DNA of 5,762 nucleotides from Candidatus Rifleibacteriota bacterium (lineage in GTDB: Bacteria > Riflebacteria > Ozemobacteria > Ozemobacterales > Ozemobacteraceae): contig JAKQKW010000420.1 of the NCBI GenBank assembly GCA_029560455.1, positions 1 through 5,762 on the forward strand, read 5' to 3'. The notes under the pieces were generated by a model. The model was given only the letters and a program-made list of their open reading frames with translations, had not been told where the DNA came from and made no database searches. The position numbers and the translations under genes are program-made. Of this stretch, positions 1 to 5,658 are shown in pieces. Each line of letters begins with the position of its first letter. Within the stretch, counting starts at the first letter, position 1.

Positions 1-1
1 T

Positions 2-208
2 ATGGTTCTTGTTGTGACTATAAATCACTCTGATGGCGACGGCATTTATCATGCTCTGGTTCGTGGGTGTGTTTATGAATATGGCAAGCGGCGATACGTA
101 ACCAGATCAGCTTATGAGTTTCGAAATTCTGTAACCGGTAAACCAGATGAGGCCAAGCTCATGGAGAACAAGATTATGCACTGGTTGAAGGGTTATGCAT
201 TTAAGTAA
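2..208 (+). CDS. Small uncharacterised protein (possibly 5'-truncated by the window edge)
   Basis: An open frame of 68 codons begins with an ATG at the second base of the window and ends in a tandem stop, TAA TAA, at 206-211. I do not recognise the family. The product is mixed polar and aromatic, with a beta-like N-terminal half (MVLVVTINH, then an IYHALVRGCVYEYGKRRYVTR stretch that is rich in Tyr and Arg) and a probable C-terminal helix (DEAKLMENKIMHWLKG). There is no signal peptide or membrane segment. No ribosome-binding site can be seen because the sequence starts here, so the true start may lie upstream and this may be only the C-terminal part of a larger protein. It converges on the Rpn-family gene. 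The double stop and biased amino-acid make-up favour a real gene, but a chance frame cannot be excluded. Confidence 0.45.
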   Translation: MVLVVTINHSDGDGIYHALVRGCVYEYGKRRYVTRSAYEFRNSVTGKPDEAKLMENKIMHWLKGYAFK

Positions 209-263
209 TAAAAAGCATATTTAGATCCTGGCTTTTGCATTTTGCGATATGCAGGGCTCGAGA

Positions 264-287
264 ATCAGGATTAATATGTGTCCTGGT
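264..287 (+). terminator. Weak candidate stem-loop terminator after the first small gene
   Basis: In the 111-bp convergent gap (209-319), ATCAGGA (264-270) pairs with TCCTGGT (281-287) across a 10-nt loop, with one U-G wobble, and is followed by GTTTT. The stem is short and the T-run is poor, so this is a low-confidence call. The rest of the gap holds only small AT-rich palindromes. I found no convincing terminator for the minus-strand gene. Confidence 0.22.
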
Positions 288-319
288 GTTTTAGCCGATT
301 TTGCAGTGCCGGCGGTTTT

Positions 320-1339
320 TTATGTTTTTTTCTTTGCGAGTCTGCGGACCTGGGTAGTGCGAGATTTGCTGCTGGTTTTATACCTGGCGGCTTCTTCTTT
401 CAGGCAGCCAGGAGAAGTTTTTCTCAATCCGGCAAAGATTTCGGGCCAAAAGCTGGCGCCGGGGTAATCAGACCGTAATGCTGCAAGCTTCGCTTCGGCT
501 TTTTCAAGCGTAATCTCACCTTCGTAAAACATTTGCAGAATCAATCGCGCTTTTCCCTCAACCTTACCTTCTTCGCGGCCTTCCTCGCGGCCTTCGAGCT
601 TGCCAAGGCCATAAGATGACTCAACCATGCTTGCCTGATAGTGCAGGTCGTTTGAATAACGCCGATATTCGATACGTTCAGCATCGCTGAGCTTCATGAT
701 GTCGAGGCGTGTTTTAGCCTGCTGCAGGCCTCTTGCCTTGAACCCGGGCTTGATTTCTTCATTCTTCAGAAAATATATCCATTCATCCAGTGTGTTGCGG
801 GCAACATTATCGAAGTTGTTGACCTTTATCAGATAATATTCGGGAAAAATCTCGCGTGGCGAGGCTTGTCGATAGAGCCGCCGTTGTTCGTTGCTCAGCG
901 TAAGTTCATCATGGCGGTGCAGCCCGGTGAAAACGGTCTGGCCACGATAGATGTAGTCTTCGCCATGGCCGAGATCGAAATAGAGAATATTTATCGAAAT
1001 TACCTTCACGACCTCTGAATAGGCTGAACTCTCTGCCAGATGTTCTGTTACAGCCATGGATGCAGAGAATAGAATGCGCTGAAAGTAGTCGTATTCGTGC
1101 TCGTATTGGATTTCGATAATGATGATCTCATTTTTGCCATTCGCAACTTTCAGGTCGAGGCGGTTGGTTTTTTGCCTGGCAAAATCTTTGTTGCTTTCGC
1201 TCTCAAGTATCGACAGAATCTTGATGTCGTCTTTCAGCAACTCTGAAAGGAACCCTTCAAGAATGTCGAAGTTGGCCTTGCTGCGCAACAGTCTTTTAAT
1301 TGCCCAGTCGAAACTGACCAGTTTGCGTGGCTTTGTCAT
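320..1339 (-). CDS. Rpn family recombination-promoting nuclease / PD-(D/E)XK nuclease family putative transposase
   Basis: This 339-residue protein resembles the Rpn/YhgA-like family, also annotated as 'PD-(D/E)XK nuclease family transposase'. Known family members are DNA endonucleases that raise RecA-independent recombination; activity here is inferred. The N-terminus carries the family's opening pattern, FDWAIKRLL then a helix ending FLSELL (residues 10-35). The nuclease core follows: candidate catalytic Asp62 in NRLDLKV and the E-x-Q motif Glu76-Ile-Gln78 in the strand IIIIEIQYE. Residues about 180-240 are helical, and 249-263 form the Gly/Glu/Arg/Lys repeat (GREEGREEGKVEGKA) common near the end of such proteins. 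A basic tail (about 303-339, ending RRLAKKKT) goes beyond the usual family end and may be a read-through extension. On the minus strand an AAGGAA lies about 13 nt before the ATG, and a good sigma-70-like promoter lies upstream. The gene is divergent from rpoN and probably an accessory, horizontally mobile gene. No terminal repeats were seen. Confidence 0.85.
   Translation of the reverse strand: MTKPRKLVSFDWAIKRLLRSKANFDILEGFLSELLKDDIKILSILESESNKDFARQKTNRLDLKVANGKNEIIIIEIQYEHEYDYFQRILFSASMAVTEHLAESSAYSEVVKVISINILYFDLGHGEDYIYRGQTVFTGLHRHDELTLSNEQRRLYRQASPREIFPEYYLIKVNNFDNVARNTLDEWIYFLKNEEIKPGFKARGLQQAKTRLDIMKLSDAERIEYRRYSNDLHYQASMVESSYGLGKLEGREEGREEGKVEGKARLILQMFYEGEITLEKAEAKLAALRSDYPGASFWPEIFAGLRKTSPGCLKEEAARYKTSSKSRTTQVRRLAKKKT
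567..590 (-). repeat. Two-copy 12-bp tandem repeat inside the Rpn-family gene
   Basis: On the + strand CCTTCTTCGCGG (567-578) is followed directly by CCTTCCTCGCGG (579-590), 11 of 12 identical, with a degenerate partial copy starting at 591. On the coding strand each unit gives Gly-Arg-Glu-Glu. Unit length is a multiple of three, so copy-number change would keep the frame and only lengthen or shorten the charged helix. Confidence 0.8.
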
Positions 1340-1389
1340 TACCGTTGTCGTTTTCCTTCACATTAACTGCAAAATCGTTTCACACCGCC

Positions 1390-1418
1390 AGTATATCGCA
1401 AACCCGCTTCCCCGGCAA
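1390..1418 (-). promoter_or_regulatory. Sigma-70-like promoter for the Rpn-family gene
   Basis: Read on the minus strand, a -35 element TTGCCG (1418-1413) is followed by exactly 17 bp and a -10 element TATACT (1395-1390), five of six matching TATAAT. Transcription would begin near 1383, giving a leader of about 44 nt before the ATG at 1339. The leader contains the AAGGAA Shine-Dalgarno candidate (1358-1353). Confidence 0.65.
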
Positions 1419-1432
1419 GGTGGTATGAAGGC

Positions 1433-1459
1433 CCGAAAAATAGCAACGCTGTTTTTCGG
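1433..1459. promoter_or_regulatory. 27-bp dyad (possible shared operator) midway between the divergent promoters
   Basis: Arms CCGAAAAATAGC (1433-1444) and GCTGTTTTTCGG (1448-1459) surround the trinucleotide AAC, with 11 of 12 positions complementary; the odd pair is T/G. The dyad centre (1446) is about 52-54 bp from the centre of each -10 element, hence near -62 relative to both predicted start sites. It clears each -35 element by 13-14 bp. That spacing suits a symmetric regulator site serving both genes. The regulator is not identifiable from the sequence. An alternative is a hairpin or old terminator remnant. Confidence 0.5.
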
Positions 1460-1472
1460 TAAAATTCTGCGG

Positions 1473-1501
1473 TTGTTGTAATTGGTCTGATGCGGTATAA
1501 T
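1473..1501 (+). promoter_or_regulatory. Sigma-70-like promoter for rpoN
   Basis: TTGTTG (1473-1478) is separated by 17 bp from a perfect TATAAT (1496-1501). The -35 matches TTGACA at only three of six positions, but the -10 and spacing are ideal. The predicted start near 1508 lies downstream of the ATG at 1490. A message from this promoter would therefore lack that ATG, which argues for translation from 1553. Confidence 0.7.
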
Positions 1502-1552
1502 GGCCTTGAGATAGATTTCTCTCATCAAAGTTTCAGTAAGGTTTGTCATAAC

Positions 1553-3007
1553 ATGGATAATTCACTCAGACTCGGGTTGTCTCAGAAGCTCACCCAGACC
1601 CTGAAAATGACCCCGGAGATGCAGCTTGCCATCAAGATTCTGCAGCTTAACAGCGTTGAGCTGAAAAATCAGATTCTTGAGGTGCTAGAAACCAATCCGG
1701 TTGTCGAACTTGATGAGAAAGCGGTAAAGCAGAACGAACTGCCGCTCGAAAAACTTGGCGAGAAGCTCCCGGAAGCGGGCCCGCCGTCTCGCGAGTTCAA
1801 AGAAGCCGGTCGTGACGATTTTGGCGTCGACTGGCAGCGATACATTGAAGACAACGAACACTCAGAATTCAAAATTTCTTCTGGCAGTTACAACCGCGAC
1901 GAAGAAACTTCTTTCGAAAATTTTGTTTCTAAAAAAAGCAACCTGCGCGAGCATCTGACCACTCAACTGCGCGAGGTCAACCTCAACCCGACCGAACAGA
2001 AGATCGGTGAATACCTGATTGGTCTGATCGACCGCAATGGCTATCTCAGGCATACCAGCGAGCAGATTTCCGAACTGCTGAAGGTTGATATCGCCGTTGT
2101 CGAAAGAGTCCGCAAGGCGATTCAAACCATGGACCCGGCCGGGGTAGGGGCCTTCGATCTGCGCGAATGCCTGCTAATTCAGGCGCACGAAGAGGGCTAT
2201 AGCGATGACGCGGTAACTGCGATTGTTTCGAATCATCTCGAAGACCTGGCGCAGAACCGCATCCACAATATTGTTAAGGCCACCGGCTTTGAGCTCGAAG
2301 ATATCCAGGCGGCGGTCGAAATTATCAAAGGTTTCAACCCGAAGCCGGGCGCAAGCTTTCCGTCAACTGGTGATGAAATATACGTTTCACCCGAAGTTTT
2401 TGTCGAAAAGGTCGATGACGAATATGTTGTCACCATGAATGAACGCGACCTGCCACGGCTGCGCATCAATAATCTCTATAAAGATGCAATGAAGCATCGC
2501 GATAAAACCGAAAAAGAAACCTACGAATTTATCCGCAACAAGCTTGAGGCGGCCAGATCCTTTCTCAAATACGTCGATAAGCGCAAAGAGACGATTCTCA
2601 GTGTTACCCGGGCTATCTGCGAAGTGCAGCGTGACTTTCTTGACTTTGGTATTCTGCATCTCAAGCCCCTGACACTTCAGGATGTCGCCGGTATGGCCGG
2701 CGTGCACGAATCTACTGTCAGTCGTGCCACCAGTGGCAAGTATGTGCAGACGCCGCGCGGGCTTTTCGAACTGAAGTTTTTCTTCTCTGGTGCTGCCCGC
2801 ACCCAAAGCGGCGAAGATGTCTCGACGATGGCGGTCAAGAAGCGCATCGACGATCTGGTAAAGGCAGAGAACCCCAAGAAGCCCCTTTCCGACAGTCACA
2901 TTGTCGACATGCTGAAAAAAGACGGCATCTTTCTCGCCCGCCGCACAGTTGCCAAATATCGCATCGAGCTTAATATTCCAAGCTCCTCCGCTCGTAAACA
3001 GCACTGA
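1553..3007 (+). CDS. rpoN: RNA polymerase sigma-54 factor
   Basis: Full-length sigma-54 (484 residues from the chosen start; about 480 is normal). It directs RNA polymerase to -24/-12 promoters and depends on AAA+ enhancer-binding proteins for melting. Region I (1-50) is the Gln/Leu-rich activator-interacting segment, LRLGLSQKLTQTLKMTPEMQ onward to LETNPVVEL. An acidic region II spans about 51-128. The core-binding domain includes the hallmark MDPAGVGAFDLRECL (193-207). The helix-turn-helix is at about 372-395 (LTLQDVAGMAGVHESTVSRA), and the RpoN box at 462-471 reads ARRTVAKYRI, where the usual last residue is Glu. The frame is open from an ATG at 1490. I prefer 1553 because homologues begin like MDNSLRLGLSQ, because the promoter's -10 overlaps the 1490 reading frame, and because TAAGG (1537-1541) precedes it, though at a long 11-nt spacing. 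The usual neighbours lptB, hpf and ptsN are absent, and no enhancer-binding protein lies in the window. Confidence 0.97.
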   Translation: MDNSLRLGLSQKLTQTLKMTPEMQLAIKILQLNSVELKNQILEVLETNPVVELDEKAVKQNELPLEKLGEKLPEAGPPSREFKEAGRDDFGVDWQRYIEDNEHSEFKISSGSYNRDEETSFENFVSKKSNLREHLTTQLREVNLNPTEQKIGEYLIGLIDRNGYLRHTSEQISELLKVDIAVVERVRKAIQTMDPAGVGAFDLRECLLIQAHEEGYSDDAVTAIVSNHLEDLAQNRIHNIVKATGFELEDIQAAVEIIKGFNPKPGASFPSTGDEIYVSPEVFVEKVDDEYVVTMNERDLPRLRINNLYKDAMKHRDKTEKETYEFIRNKLEAARSFLKYVDKRKETILSVTRAICEVQRDFLDFGILHLKPLTLQDVAGMAGVHESTVSRATSGKYVQTPRGLFELKFFFSGAARTQSGEDVSTMAVKKRIDDLVKAENPKKPLSDSHIVDMLKKDGIFLARRTVAKYRIELNIPSSSARKQH

Positions 3008-3111
3008 TAGGTTGTCAGCACGAAAACAGATGACTTGAGGTTTTCAATTCTCTGACTGCTGCCTGTTAAAAAATTTTGTATTGCAGATAAAATATGTTAT
3101 TTTTCTACTAA

Positions 3112-3130
3112 GTAAATGATAATCGTTGTC
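3112..3130. promoter_or_regulatory. Fur-box-like sequence upstream of the export/pilin operon
   Basis: The 19 bp at 3112-3130 match the classical E. coli Fur consensus GATAATGATAATCATTATC at 15 of 19 positions, including a continuous eight-base TGATAATC (3117-3124). The site lies just upstream of a possible -10 element. The surrounding DNA is AT-rich, which makes chance matches easier, and no iron-related gene is in the window, so this is only a candidate. Confidence 0.3.
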
Positions 3131-3133
3131 CGA

Positions 3134-3139
3134 TATAGT
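3134..3139 (+). promoter_or_regulatory. Possible -10 element for the three-gene operon
   Basis: TATAGT (3134-3139) matches the -10 consensus at five of six positions and lies 30 bp before the ATG at 3170, but no good -35 is found 16-18 bp upstream. An alternative -10, TAAAAT at 3088-3093, also lacks a clear -35. The gap 3008-3169 contains no GG-N10-GC sigma-54 promoter and no clear rpoN terminator, so read-through from rpoN is possible. Confidence 0.3.
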
Positions 3140-3169
3140 TTGCAGCCTAATCTAACTTAATGGACAAAT

Positions 3170-4030
3170 ATGAACAAAATTAAGTGGTTAATCTTTATTT
3201 TCATCGGCCTGGTAAGCGCGTCTGGCCTGGTTAATGCGGCCGCGCCCGCTTTGCTCGGGGCCGGTGATACCATCAGTGTCTGGGTAAAGGGCGAACCAGA
3301 ACTGTCGGTAGAGAGGCAGGTTGGCAAGGACGGCAGCATAATCATGCCCTTGATCGGTTCTGTAGGTGTCAGCGGTATGAAGACTACCGATGCGGCCCGC
3401 CTGATCTCGCAGATGCTTGAAGACGGTTATCTCAAAGATCCGTTGGTTCAGGTTACTCTTAAGGGCAAAGGCTCTTCCAGAACGGCAACTGCGGCTGGTA
3501 TTGCACCGGTTGCTTCGACTGCTTCCGGCAATGTTGCTCCGACTCCCGCGGCAGACCGTCAGGTTCTTGTTGAGATCGTCGACGCGGGTGCGAAAACCGG
3601 TATTGCCGATGTTGCCATGATGCTAGGCAACAAAATTTACCAGTCGAACCGCCTTGGCCAGATTCTGCTCGACGAAAGCTCCGGTTATGTCGTCATCATT
3701 GCTGACGGTTTCTCAACCGCAGCCGGTCAGCTCGAAGAAATGCTCAAGACCGGCAACCCGGCAAAAATCTATCTGAAGCCGATCAAGCTTGCTGACTCGG
3801 TTACTATTACCGTTGTAGATGCTTTTACCCGCCAGCCGTTGCCGAATGTTGAAGTGCTGCTTGAAGACTCAAAGGTTGCTACCAACCGGCAGGGATCTTT
3901 CAAGATCAGCCTGATTAAAAAGGAATTCGGAGAAATTACCCTGAAGCGCAAGGGCTATCGCCAGCACCGACAGGTGGTTGACTTCAAAGGCCCTGCCGAA
4001 CAGACAGTGATGATGGTAAGAGATGAATAG
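3170..4030 (+). CDS. Secreted Poly_export-domain protein with two carboxypeptidase-regulatory-like domains
   Basis: This 286-residue exported protein has a Sec signal peptide at 1-23 (positive start, hydrophobic core WLIFIFIGLVSA, probable cut after Val-Asn-Ala23). There is no lipobox cysteine, unlike lipoprotein Wza. Residues about 28-97 match the Wza-type polysaccharide biosynthesis/export domain (LGAGDTISVWVKGEPELS, then DGSIIMPLIGSVGVSG and YLKDPLVQVTL). An Ala/Thr/Ser/Pro-rich linker (about 101-130) follows. Two beta-rich repeats come next, about 131-203 and 209-283. Each starts like a carboxypeptidase-regulatory/Ig-like fold: VLVEIVDAGAKTGIADVAMML and VTITVVDAFTRQPLPNVEVLL, with NRxGxxxL- and GY-type turns. 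The SLBB domains that normally follow Poly_export are missing. The ATG has a weak ribosome site (GGA at 3162-3164). Its end overlaps the pseudopilin start by 8 bp, implying coupled translation. Its role is probably as a periplasmic or outer-membrane partner of the pilus/secretion machinery or of capsule export; which one is unresolved. Confidence 0.82.
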   Translation: MNKIKWLIFIFIGLVSASGLVNAAAPALLGAGDTISVWVKGEPELSVERQVGKDGSIIMPLIGSVGVSGMKTTDAARLISQMLEDGYLKDPLVQVTLKGKGSSRTATAAGIAPVASTASGNVAPTPAADRQVLVEIVDAGAKTGIADVAMMLGNKIYQSNRLGQILLDESSGYVVIIADGFSTAAGQLEEMLKTGNPAKIYLKPIKLADSVTITVVDAFTRQPLPNVEVLLEDSKVATNRQGSFKISLIKKEFGEITLKRKGYRQHRQVVDFKGPAEQTVMMVRDE

Positions 4031-4445
4031 ACAGCGTGGGGGGTTCACCCTCATGGAAATGCTGATTGTGGTCGCAATTATAGCCGTCCTCGCCGGGGTC
4101 GGCTATAACTATTATGCCGATATTCTGCCCGAAGCCCGCGAAAACACCGCAAGAATGAATCTGAAAATCGTTCGTGATGCTATTTCCCGTTACTTTAAAG
4201 ATAACATGACATATCCGACCAGTTTGAAATCTCTAGAAGGCCCATATCTACAGCAGTCGGTCGAGTCTGTTCTCATCACGCCTCTGGGTGGTGACGCCAA
4301 ACTTCGCCTTGAATACAATTCGAGCGCTGATTCGGTGAGTTTTTACGAGCGGGTCTATGTCTGGGCCGACCAGGATTCGGCCCCCCCCGGAAAACAGATT
4401 CGCGACGTCAGAATAAAATTAAATGGTACTGAGATGCCGTGGTAA
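4023..4445 (+). CDS. Prepilin-type pseudopilin, GspG-like (type II secretion / type IV pilus family)
   Basis: This 140-residue pilin-family protein would be cleaved and methylated by a prepilin peptidase and assembled into a periplasmic pseudopilus or pilus. The short basic leader MNRQRGG is cut after Gly7. The mature chain starts FTLMEMLIVVAIIAVLAGVGY and has the conserved Glu at mature position 5 (residue 12) in the hydrophobic assembly helix (8-28). The helix continues with ENTARMNLKIVRDAISRYFKDNMTYPTSLKSL. The AxxxYxxDNxxYPT-like pattern is typical of GspG major pseudopilins. The C-terminal part (about 85-140) is divergent, and I do not see a clear GspG calcium-binding loop, so 'GspG-like' is safer than gspG. 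Translation starts inside the end of the upstream gene (8-bp overlap) with GGTAAG just before the ATG. A C8 tract at 4381-4388 lies near the 3' end. The gspF-like gene follows after 33 bp. Confidence 0.9.
   Translation: MNRQRGGFTLMEMLIVVAIIAVLAGVGYNYYADILPEARENTARMNLKIVRDAISRYFKDNMTYPTSLKSLEGPYLQQSVESVLITPLGGDAKLRLEYNSSADSVSFYERVYVWADQDSAPPGKQIRDVRIKLNGTEMPW
4381..4388 (+). repeat. C8 homopolymer tract within the pseudopilin gene
   Basis: Eight consecutive cytosines, flanked by GG on both sides, encode the end of Ala120 and Pro121-Pro122. Losing one C would bring a TAA after about eight altered codons. Gaining one would change the tail and end at a TGA close to the normal stop. The tract could therefore be slippage-prone, but may be only a chance run or a sequencing-sensitive site. 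Confidence 0.85.
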
Positions 4446-4464
4446 AATAAATCAGAAAATAATC

Positions 4465-4470
4465 AGGGAG
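4465..4470 (+). promoter_or_regulatory. Ribosome-binding site of the gspF-like gene
   Basis: AGGGAG lies 8 nt before the ATG at 4479 and is the clearest Shine-Dalgarno in the operon. It fixes the start of the gspF-like gene and allows it to be translated independently of the pseudopilin. Confidence 0.75.
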
Positions 4471-4478
4471 CGGCAAAG

Positions 4479-5645
4479 ATGGTAGATGTAAGTAACAACA
4501 CCAGTGAAGATGTCAGACAAGAGGGTCCCGGCGAAGAGAACCGGTCGCTTTTCTCTTATATTAATCCGTTTTACGGCAATATAGGTCTTGGCGAGCGACT
4601 GCTGTTCACCAAATATTTTGCCACCCTTTCCCGCGCCGGTATTTCGGTTCTGCGGTCATTGGGCACCCTTTCGCGCCAGATGAAGACCTGGCGTTTTAAA
4701 AAAATCATCTGGGATTCCAAAAGCGAAGTTGAAGGCGGCATGCCTTTGCATCTTTGTTTCAAGAAGCACGATGATGTTTTTGGCATGCTCTATTCAAATC
4801 TGATCAAGGTTGGCGAAGAGTCCGGCCGTCTGGTAATGGTCCTCGATCGTTTAACCAAGCTCATGGAACGACAGATCTCAATTCGCCGCCGTGTTATCGG
4901 GGCAATGACTTATCCGCTGATTATTTCTGCGGTGGCAGCTCTGGTTGTAATGTTTCTTATGCTGTTTGTCATCCCACAGTTTGCCAATTTGTTTGCCCAG
5001 TTCAACCAGGAATTGCCATGGATCACGCAGAAAGTTATTAATTTTTCAGGCTTTATCGGCAATAACCTTCTATTGCTTTTTGCTGGCGGTCTGGGTTTTT
5101 TTATTATTATTTTTCAGATCAATCAGACCAGCCCCGGGCGCCACTTTTTCGACTGGGTTAAGCTGAAGTTACCAGTTTTTGGCGGGTTGTTGCAGAAATA
5201 TATCATAGCGCTTTACGCAAGAAATCTGGCTACGCTTTTTGAGTCAGGCATTAATATTATTTCTGCGATGAAGATCAGCAATGAAGCTGTTGAAAATATG
5301 ATTATTCAAGAATCTCTGGCAGCTGTTGTCGGTGAAGTCGAGGGCGGTATTCCGATCTCGAGGGCCCTGGCCAAGGTCGAGATTATGCCAGAGCTTTCTA
5401 CTCAGATGATCGAGGTTGGTGAAGAATCAGGTAATCTCGATGAAATGCTGGAAAAGGTTGCGGAGTTTTATGAAGACGAAATCAACTTCCTGATCGATCA
5501 GATCACGGCATTGGTAGAGCCGGCGTTCATTGTTGTCATTGGTACGATTGTTGGTATTATCGTTCTGGCGATGTATCTGCCAATTTTCCGGATGGCTCGC
5601 GTTGTTTCAGGCGGTTCTACCGGAGCGACACCACCAGCCATGTAA
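4479..5645 (+). CDS. GspF/PilC family inner-membrane platform protein (type II secretion system F domain)
   Basis: This 388-residue protein is the polytopic platform that couples the cytoplasmic assembly ATPase to pilin or pseudopilin extraction from the inner membrane. Two T2SSF domains are visible. The first (about 42-165) runs LLFTKYFATLSRAGISVLRSLGTL to VGEESGRL (111-118), and the second (about 245-369) runs YARNLATLFESGINIISAMKIS to VGEESGNL (313-320). The repeated VGEESG motif is diagnostic. Membrane segments are about 147-167 (LIISAVAALVVMFLMLFVIP), 193-213 and 349-369, with the typical YP (145-146) and EP (347-348) at the entries. The N-terminus (1-38) is an acidic, Asn/Ser/Gly-rich stretch and lacks the YxAxDxxGK-type N-terminal segment of canonical GspF. 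The C-terminus ends in a Gly/Ser/Thr/Pro tail. It follows the pseudopilin by 33 bp and is the last gene before a strong terminator. GspF versus PilC cannot be decided without the ATPase and secretin genes. Confidence 0.94.
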   Translation: MVDVSNNTSEDVRQEGPGEENRSLFSYINPFYGNIGLGERLLFTKYFATLSRAGISVLRSLGTLSRQMKTWRFKKIIWDSKSEVEGGMPLHLCFKKHDDVFGMLYSNLIKVGEESGRLVMVLDRLTKLMERQISIRRRVIGAMTYPLIISAVAALVVMFLMLFVIPQFANLFAQFNQELPWITQKVINFSGFIGNNLLLLFAGGLGFFIIIFQINQTSPGRHFFDWVKLKLPVFGGLLQKYIIALYARNLATLFESGINIISAMKISNEAVENMIIQESLAAVVGEVEGGIPISRALAKVEIMPELSTQMIEVGEESGNLDEMLEKVAEFYEDEINFLIDQITALVEPAFIVVIGTIVGIIVLAMYLPIFRMARVVSGGSTGATPPAM

Positions 5646-5658
5646 AAAATTCAGCCTC

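Noticed and set aside
294..311. GCCG/CGGC hairpin before the T-run at 314-320 as a terminator
   Set aside because: Only a 4-bp stem with a long loop. On the minus strand, where the adjacent gene ends, it is not followed by a U-run.
320..1339. Rpn-family gene as an insertion sequence
   Set aside because: No terminal inverted repeats or target-site duplications are visible around it. The 'transposase' name reflects family annotation only.
1490..1552. Upstream ATG adding 21 residues to RpoN
   Set aside because: The TATAAT at 1496-1501 and the predicted transcript start near 1508 fall after this ATG. The extra residues do not resemble sigma-54 region I, which begins naturally at the Met at 1553.
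2387..3004. Long 205-residue frame antisense to rpoN
   Set aside because: A shadow of the rpoN coding frame. It has no ribosome site and no recognisable domain, and the sense strand is unambiguous sigma-54.
3016..3061. Possible rpoN terminator (CAGCA/TGCTG and GAAAAC/GTTTTC pairs)
   Set aside because: The arms are short, interrupted and AT-weak, and no T-run directly follows the outer arm.
3008..3169. Sigma-54 promoter ahead of the pilin operon
   Set aside because: TTGCA-like motifs occur at 3081 and 3140, but no GG lies 10 bp upstream of the GC in either case.
3160..3183. Seven-codon frame (MDKYEQN) overlapping the start of the Poly_export gene
   Set aside because: It has no ribosome-binding site and is too short to assess; it is likely chance, though it could in principle affect initiation at 3170.
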